Below, piece after piece: positions 58,599-64,000 of a DNA stretch of 64,000 nt. The notes beneath the pieces are model-generated. The model saw only the letters and a program-made list of their open reading frames with translations. It searched no databases and had not been told where the DNA came from. The position numbers and the translations under genes were made by a program. The stretch's first letter is position 1. Every line of letters starts with the position of its first letter. Where the stretch lies: the NCBI GenBank assembly GCA_016584495.1, contig WAID01000003.1, positions 4,464,001 to 4,528,000 of the forward strand. Reading direction: 5' to 3'. This DNA comes from Celoporthe dispersa (lineage: Eukaryota > Ascomycota > Sordariomycetes > Diaporthales > Cryphonectriaceae).

Positions 58599-61500
58599 GG
58601 ACGGAGGGAGGGAGGGAGGCAGAAAGTGTTGCTGCGCTTACCTGTTCAGCTAGCTGATGTGATGTGGCCGTAATAAGCAGGTGGTGCGACGGTGGAGGAA
58701 AATAAAATAATAAAAAAATCCGGTTGCTGCTGCAAGTCCTAGGGCTGGATTTCTGGCTCTTTGGTTCTTGGCAGGGCGTCTTACGGCCCCCTTTTTCTTC
58801 TTTTTTGGCTCCTCTGCACAAACGGCCCAGACCCTTTCTTTTCTTCTATTTCTTTCGTTTCTCACTCGTGAGAACCTTCAGCTCAAGGAAAGAGAGAAAA
58901 AAAGAAAAAATCCCTTCCTGCCGAGACAAGGTGGTAAAATTATTGCTGACAGACGGGTCCGGGTGAGCGCGCTCTGATGTGTGATCCGCTGCTGTCTTTT
59001 TTTTTGCTGTGGGGAAGCGCTGGATGCTTGTGACCGGTCTCAGGTTCGTATCGTAGATTTCGCGTGGGTGAATAGTGGAGGTGGTGGGAAATAAATCCGT
59101 CGTCTTGCTCTTACGAATAGCGCCGCAGGCAATAACGGCTCGGACCAGACCCGGGGGGGTGGTTCTGGGGAAATTATTAGGACGAAAGGGCCCAAAAAAT
59201 AGAACGAGAGACTCTGAGCCGCGGGATAGTCAAGACAACAGGTTGTCGTCAGGATGAGACGGAGAGGAGGAGGAGGAGGAGGAAGGAAGACAAAAAAAAA
59301 CAAAAAGAGAGAAAGAGAGAGAAGAAAAAGGTAGCAGCAGCATGAGGATGGGCTTTGATAATAACAGGGTTTATGTCTTTCTTTTTCAGAGGATCGCCTA
59401 CAGAACGCTCCCGAGCTGGCGCAGTAGTCACGGACCCATAATACCTGTTACGTAGCGCAGTGGAAAGCCACCGGTTCGGTCTTGTTCGAGGGGAAACAGG
59501 ACAGGATGGATCATCAGGGAGACCCGGCTGATCTATGAAAGGGGAGGGAGGGGGCAAGGAGGGGGAGGGGACTCTGCACTGTCAGTGATACACTCGTGGT
59601 GAGAGAATCCAGGCCGCCAGACAGGTAAATTCTCGGGCGAGGACAACACACACAGAGAGAGAGAGCGAGGGAGAATCCTCTTCCTTCCTTGGTTCACAGC
59701 ACAAGGTCCAATCGACTGGTGGATGGTGCCTCGCCGCGCCAGACGGACCTGGTGAACCTGAACCATGTCCAAGTAGCAGCAGTGGGGACCCTGTTCGCGG
59801 GATGGGGGGCCAGGGGGTGGCCCAAGACATTCTCAGGACCATTCGTCGAGCGGGGCTAGCACTGCTTTAAGCTCCGTCGTTGTTTCATCAGATGCTGGTT
59901 CATCCACCTCGTCCGCATTAGACCCTGGCAGGATGAGGATGGTTTGGTATGGTACACAGTTCTACATATTTTTCCCCTGCTGGCGAGAGGGAGAGAGAGC
60001 GCGAGAGAAGACATCTCACCTGGCCCGTATCAACCCGTCTATACCCCTCCATACCATGTACCTCCCTCGATGCCCGGGAGCTCGAGCCTCCTCCTCCGTC
60101 CGCCCAGGTACTGGCCGCGAACAGCAGCACAAGAGGCCTTGGCTGCTGCTCACCTGCCCGCGGGGTATACACGACCAGGCGAGGGCTCCCCTCGCCAATG
60201 TTCAGAGGTCGGAAATTTTCCTCAGGATGATAAGTGGGCTTGCCGCGACCGTTTCCAGTTTCACTCCGTCTCAACCAGGTAACGACCCGGTCTGAAGCAG
60301 AACAGCGACACGTGAACACGCACCATAGTACCTGCATGGTAGCGGTAGTGGTTGTAGTACAACAACTGATGATACCAGCAACCCACCCGCAGGTGCCCAG
60401 CCGGGGTCGAGAGGGGGGAAATGCTCGACAGAGGCGATTTGAGGCTGTGGCTGTACCTGTCTGGAGATGTTGTTGTATGCTTGACCACTATCCGAAAGGG
60501 GGCTATTTCATGCCGACCTGTCAATCAAGGCCGATGCTCATTTCCACGCGGCGGCGCCCTTGTCCAGCCGTCCTCGCCGTGCCGCACCTCACACGCCCAG
60601 CGCCCTGGGAGGGGGGCCTTTCTCAAGCAAGCAAAGCAAGCAAGCACACACGGCAGGTCAGGGAGGCCCACCGGTAATGAGCATCTCTGAACATCAATGC
60701 AACAGGTCGACTTGTTGTTGGACCTCCCCCTTTCCTGTTGCCGTAAATATCTCGGGAGGGCATGAGAGAAAGTGACATGGTCCTGCGTGGACGATATGGA
60801 TGCTACCATAACAATTCCACACAGCCTTGTGGGGTTGGGTCCAGAATGGCACCAGGGCGGCGGGGAGGGGGTCTGGCCTGGGCCTACCTGCATTGGGATC
60901 GATTCCCAGCATGAGCTTATCGCGATCCTCGCCGTCGGGAGACTAAATCGCAGATCTTCGCGGTGAAAACACAAGTGGTGTGTTTTGGGGGGAGGGGAGG
61001 GGGATACGACGAAAGAGAGCCCTATGCAAACGGCAGGATGCCAATGGGCGGGCTTGCAAGCGCCTGTCTAACTGAGACAGTGCACAACATTTCTGGGGTT
61101 CATGAAGGAATACGAGCTTTTGCCGTCGGGCACCCCTGTGGGAGATCATTGCGATCCGTCTTTTTTTTTTTCCTTCTTCTTATGTGCAACCATACCTGCC
61201 CAAAGTATGCAAGGACGCATGTCAGCACGTTGTCAGTGGTGGCCTGCTGGGCCGTCCCGAGAGATTGCAGCTTAACCGAGCCGATTCTGGGGATCGTTCC
61301 AACCCTCCCAGCGGCTGGTGCCTCTTGGTTTTGGCTCGCCGACTCGACCGGTCGAGGTCCGTCGTGGTCTCGTCGGCTGATAGCTACGTGGTAGGGTTGG
61401 TGCTGGCAGACCGATCAGGTCGGCGGGGTGGGTGGTTGATTACGATTTCAAATGGGACAGGATGGGATGAAACTCGAAATGACGCCTCCCTTATCGGATG

Positions 61501-63452
61501 GCAGTGTTCTCATGCGGTCATGTCTGGCTGTGCCGTGACTTGTTCAGGTTGCGCAATCGGCCCTCGAGGCAACACCAAGGCCATCGACGGCGGCCGGCGA
61601 CGACCCTCTTGATCATTCAGAAGTGAGCGGGACGGCAGGCTCTCACGAGAAGAAAAAAAAAAAGGGGGGGGGAGGCATCTCGCTGGGCACGGGAAGCCGC
61701 ATCGCCGCACAAAGAGTCACCGCTAGAACTCGTCGTCACGGGACGAAGGGCTGAATATGCGGCCGGCTGCTCGTGCCACCTGGGCCTGTGTCGCTTCCTT
61801 GCCGCAGCGAGCCGATATCATGCTTGGGTGCACTCTATCTGCCGGTGAGGAATAAGCAAGTTGGGATGAAATCCTCCTCTAGGTGAAACAGCCTTGTCGA
61901 TGTTGTCAGCCTGATCATCGCTACCTCGTGGGTACCAACGTCGCCAACCACCACGGCCTACACCAGACCAGCAGGGCAAAAGTGTCCGACCGCGATGGAC
62001 GACCGGCTCGAGTCCGTATTTCATCCCTGCGCGGGCATCTGTATGATTGGTACACCCTATGGTACTCCTAGTGACTCACACATACATAATACCATCGGCC
62101 TGGAAGGGAGGGTGAGCAAATAAGAATGGGCCGGCACACAGCCAGGCCTCGTCCCATTAATCGTCGACGGCCCTCTAGAACCTGTTTGTTCCTCCTGCAG
62201 GCGCACCGCAGGGCCACCTGAGACTCACCGCAAGATCCCCGCAATCAGATTCCCAAAACGGCCGACGCGGGTACAAGGAAAAACATTAAAAAAAAAAAAT
62301 ACATTGGCGCTGCTTCTGCGAAAGGGAAAGAAAAAAAAAGAAGGGAAAAGAAAGAAAAAAATTAACAGGTGGTGCCTCGGCGGGCCTCGTGATTGGGTTC
62401 CGCCTTGTTTCAAAGCGCTGTCAGTTTAATTGGCCTTGCGTCTCTCACCTGAAGCGCACCGATGCACAAGGGCGTGGAGAAAAGGGAAAAAAGGGTGGGC
62501 CGCTGCGGTGGGCCTGAGCTCTCCTCCTCCCAGCCCCAAGCCAAGCTCAGCCAGGCCCGCAGGCCTTCAGAAGCAAGAAGCAGCGTGCAGCTGGGGTTAG
62601 ACCAAGGTTGGCACGGATCGCCAGGGGGTTGCAACCCACCCCCAGCGAGGGCCCAGAGCCTGTCATCCAACCCCCCTGTCCTCCCCCCCCTCCTGCCGCT
62701 GGCTGCTCCTTCTCTTCCTCCCCCTCCTCCTCCTGCCCTCCTGTCCCGCTCCACGAAACCTCGGCCTGTGCTCCGAGGGTGGTGCCCAATCACACGGGCA
62801 GCGGATGGGCGACGTTGCAACGGGGCACCTTTGTGTTGGACGTATCGCGGCATCTCGGCCCAGAAAAGACGTACAGTATGCGCGTAGACTGACGACTGGC
62901 TATTAAACTTGTCAATAGTCCAGTGGGGATGCTGCCTCGGCGGTCATCTCTTGTTGTAACACTACAGGCTAGCCTAGGTGGGTACGGTTACCAATCCATC
63001 GCCCATTGGAATTTCCCTTCTTGAGCGCAAAGTGGGATGTGTCATATTCTATACATTCATCTGTGTGATGGGTCGTGAGGTATGATTCAGGTTTGGCAAA
63101 ATGTGATCCCAACAGAGCCTTAGATCTCCGAAGCCCGGGGTACTGGCTGGAATGGTGCAAAGGGGGGGGGTCGATCCCATTTATTCCGAGATTCTCGTGG
63201 CGGTCTCGAGATGAAGGATCCCCATCTCCCCCTCCAGAGAGGGGAAAACGTTGCCTGTAGGATGATCTCTCAAGTGCAGCGCGCCGTCTGGAGGGTGTGC
63301 GAGCTTCTTTAGAGCGGTGGTGACGGGCTTGTGTCGGTTGAGTTGTGAAGGACTATCGGGGGCGCTGCAGCTAAGTATTGATGAGCCACCACCAAAAGCT
63401 CTCTTTTCCTCGCGGGGCAAGCCTCGATGCGGCGATTGCCAGACCTGCCTGC
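57565..63452. other. 5.9 kb gene-poor interval
   Basis: No gene with a recognisable domain on either strand. The left kilobase is the promoter of the preceding gene, with (GA)n runs at about 58004-58029 and 58542-58597. A tRNA-like patch lies at 59406-59495. Several frames of 60-150 codons (for example the minus strand at 60974-60525) are Arg/Pro/Ser-rich shadows without splice structure or motifs. A GTAC-type motif occurs near 62048-62066. Confidence 0.5.
58542..58597. repeat. (GA)28 microsatellite
   Basis: An uninterrupted run of 28 GA units, the longest perfect dinucleotide repeat in the window, followed by GGACGGAGGGAGG-type DNA. Confidence 0.92.
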
Positions 63453-64000
63453 TCACTTCTTCGCCTCAGCCATCCACTGTGCACCCGCCTCTGCCACAAA
63501 CTCTTCGTATCTGTTCGGCTCCCGGCCCAGCAGCTCACACTGCGCCTGGTACTCCTCGTCCGTCTGCTGGTACCATGGCGCCTGTTCCAAGCCCACGTAC
63601 ATCAAGGCGAGATCACGACCCCAGATCGGCGGCTGGCCCGTGTGCTGGCAGAAGGACCTGGCGAACTCGTCCAGGGACTGCTGGTCCCTCCCGGTCATCT
63701 TGATCTCCTTCCCCAGCGCCTTGCCCCAGAGGCCCGTGATCTCGTCAGAGGTGTACAAGTGTCGCTCACCGAGCATGACCTTCTTCCTTCCCCACTTCCT
63801 GCCCCGGTCCTCGATTGCGCGGTAGGCTCCGAGGCCGATGTCCTGAGGGTCTACACGTCCGACGCCGTTGCTGGGCAGGGGCTCATGGAAGACGCCGTGG
63901 CCCATCATGGGTCCTCTGCTGCGCAGGTCGTTGGTGAAGAAGAGCATGGGCCCGAGGATGGTCCAGGTGAAGGGAAGGTCGCCGTAGACCAGCTTGTGCT
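63453..64000 (-). CDS. NmrA-like NAD(P)-binding protein, C-terminal part (5' end beyond the window)
   Basis: 182 codons are visible, open to the right edge, stopping at TGA 63455-63453. The visible part starts HKLVYGDLPFTWTILGPMLFF, the typical NmrA/isoflavone-reductase step where the Rossmann core meets the substrate lobe. It continues with VGRVDPQDIGLGAYRAIED, then LGERHLYTSDEITGLWGKAL and KEIKMTGRD. The C-terminal helix region (ALMYVGLEQAPWYQQTDEEY) ends EAGAQWMAEAKK. NmrA-like proteins bind NAD(P) and either act as redox sensors that restrain transcription factors or as reductases. The dinucleotide-binding N-terminus (GXXGXXG) lies outside the window, so enzyme activity cannot be judged. 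Confidence 0.8.
   Translation of the reverse strand, partial: HKLVYGDLPFTWTILGPMLFFTNDLRSRGPMMGHGVFHEPLPSNGVGRVDPQDIGLGAYRAIEDRGRKWGRKKVMLGERHLYTSDEITGLWGKALGKEIKMTGRDQQSLDEFARSFCQHTGQPPIWGRDLALMYVGLEQAPWYQQTDEEYQAQCELLGREPNRYEEFVAEAGAQWMAEAKK

Overview
This window is nuclear DNA from a filamentous ascomycete, most likely a Sordariomycete. The genes carry short spliceosomal introns (about 50 to 270 bp) with GTAAGT-like donors, CTGAC/CTAAC-like branch points and CAG/TAG acceptors. They favour G or C in third codon positions, lie on both strands without operons, and encode typical filamentous-fungal proteins (Tea4/TeaC, PalH, Lag1, Hmt1, Spp2, Vid21, a GH13 maltase, eRF1, prephenate dehydratase, an NmrA-like protein). 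No CRISPR array, bacterial feature, intact transposon or convincing RNA gene was found.

Layout from left to right: a Tea4/Bud14-type SH3 polarity protein (minus, runs off the left edge); about 7 kb of gene-poor DNA with an orphan reading frame and two diverged copies of an intron-like segment; palH (plus); the ceramide synthase lag1 (plus), convergent with the vacuolar ABC transporter hmt1 (minus); a 13.7 kb gene-poor stretch full of microsatellites; spp2 (minus), divergent from vid21/eaf1 (plus); a cytosolic GH13 alpha-glucosidase (plus), tail to tail with a DUF1770/Atg43-type protein (minus), which is head to head with eRF1 (plus); prephenate dehydratase (plus), tail to tail with an acidic unknown protein (minus); a conserved unknown protein (minus); about 6 kb of gene-poor DNA; and an NmrA-like gene (minus) cut by the right edge.

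The genes do not form a pathway or a secondary-metabolite cluster. They are housekeeping and signalling genes: polarity, pH sensing, sphingolipid synthesis, metal tolerance, splicing, chromatin acetylation, sugar hydrolysis, translation termination and phenylalanine synthesis.

The main non-routine results are these. (1) Nine single-base frameshifts occur in five otherwise well-preserved genes; undoing them brings each coding length back to a multiple of three, which points to assembly errors rather than gene death. (2) Two introns (in the tea4-type gene and vid21) are multiples of three without stops, so simple ORF calling hides them. (3) eRF1 has an 18-nt microexon. (4) Short GTAC/TAGTAC-rich palindromic clusters recur only between genes. 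(5) A small AT-rich island holds a decayed reading frame unlike its surroundings. I found no clear case of a wholly new biological system.
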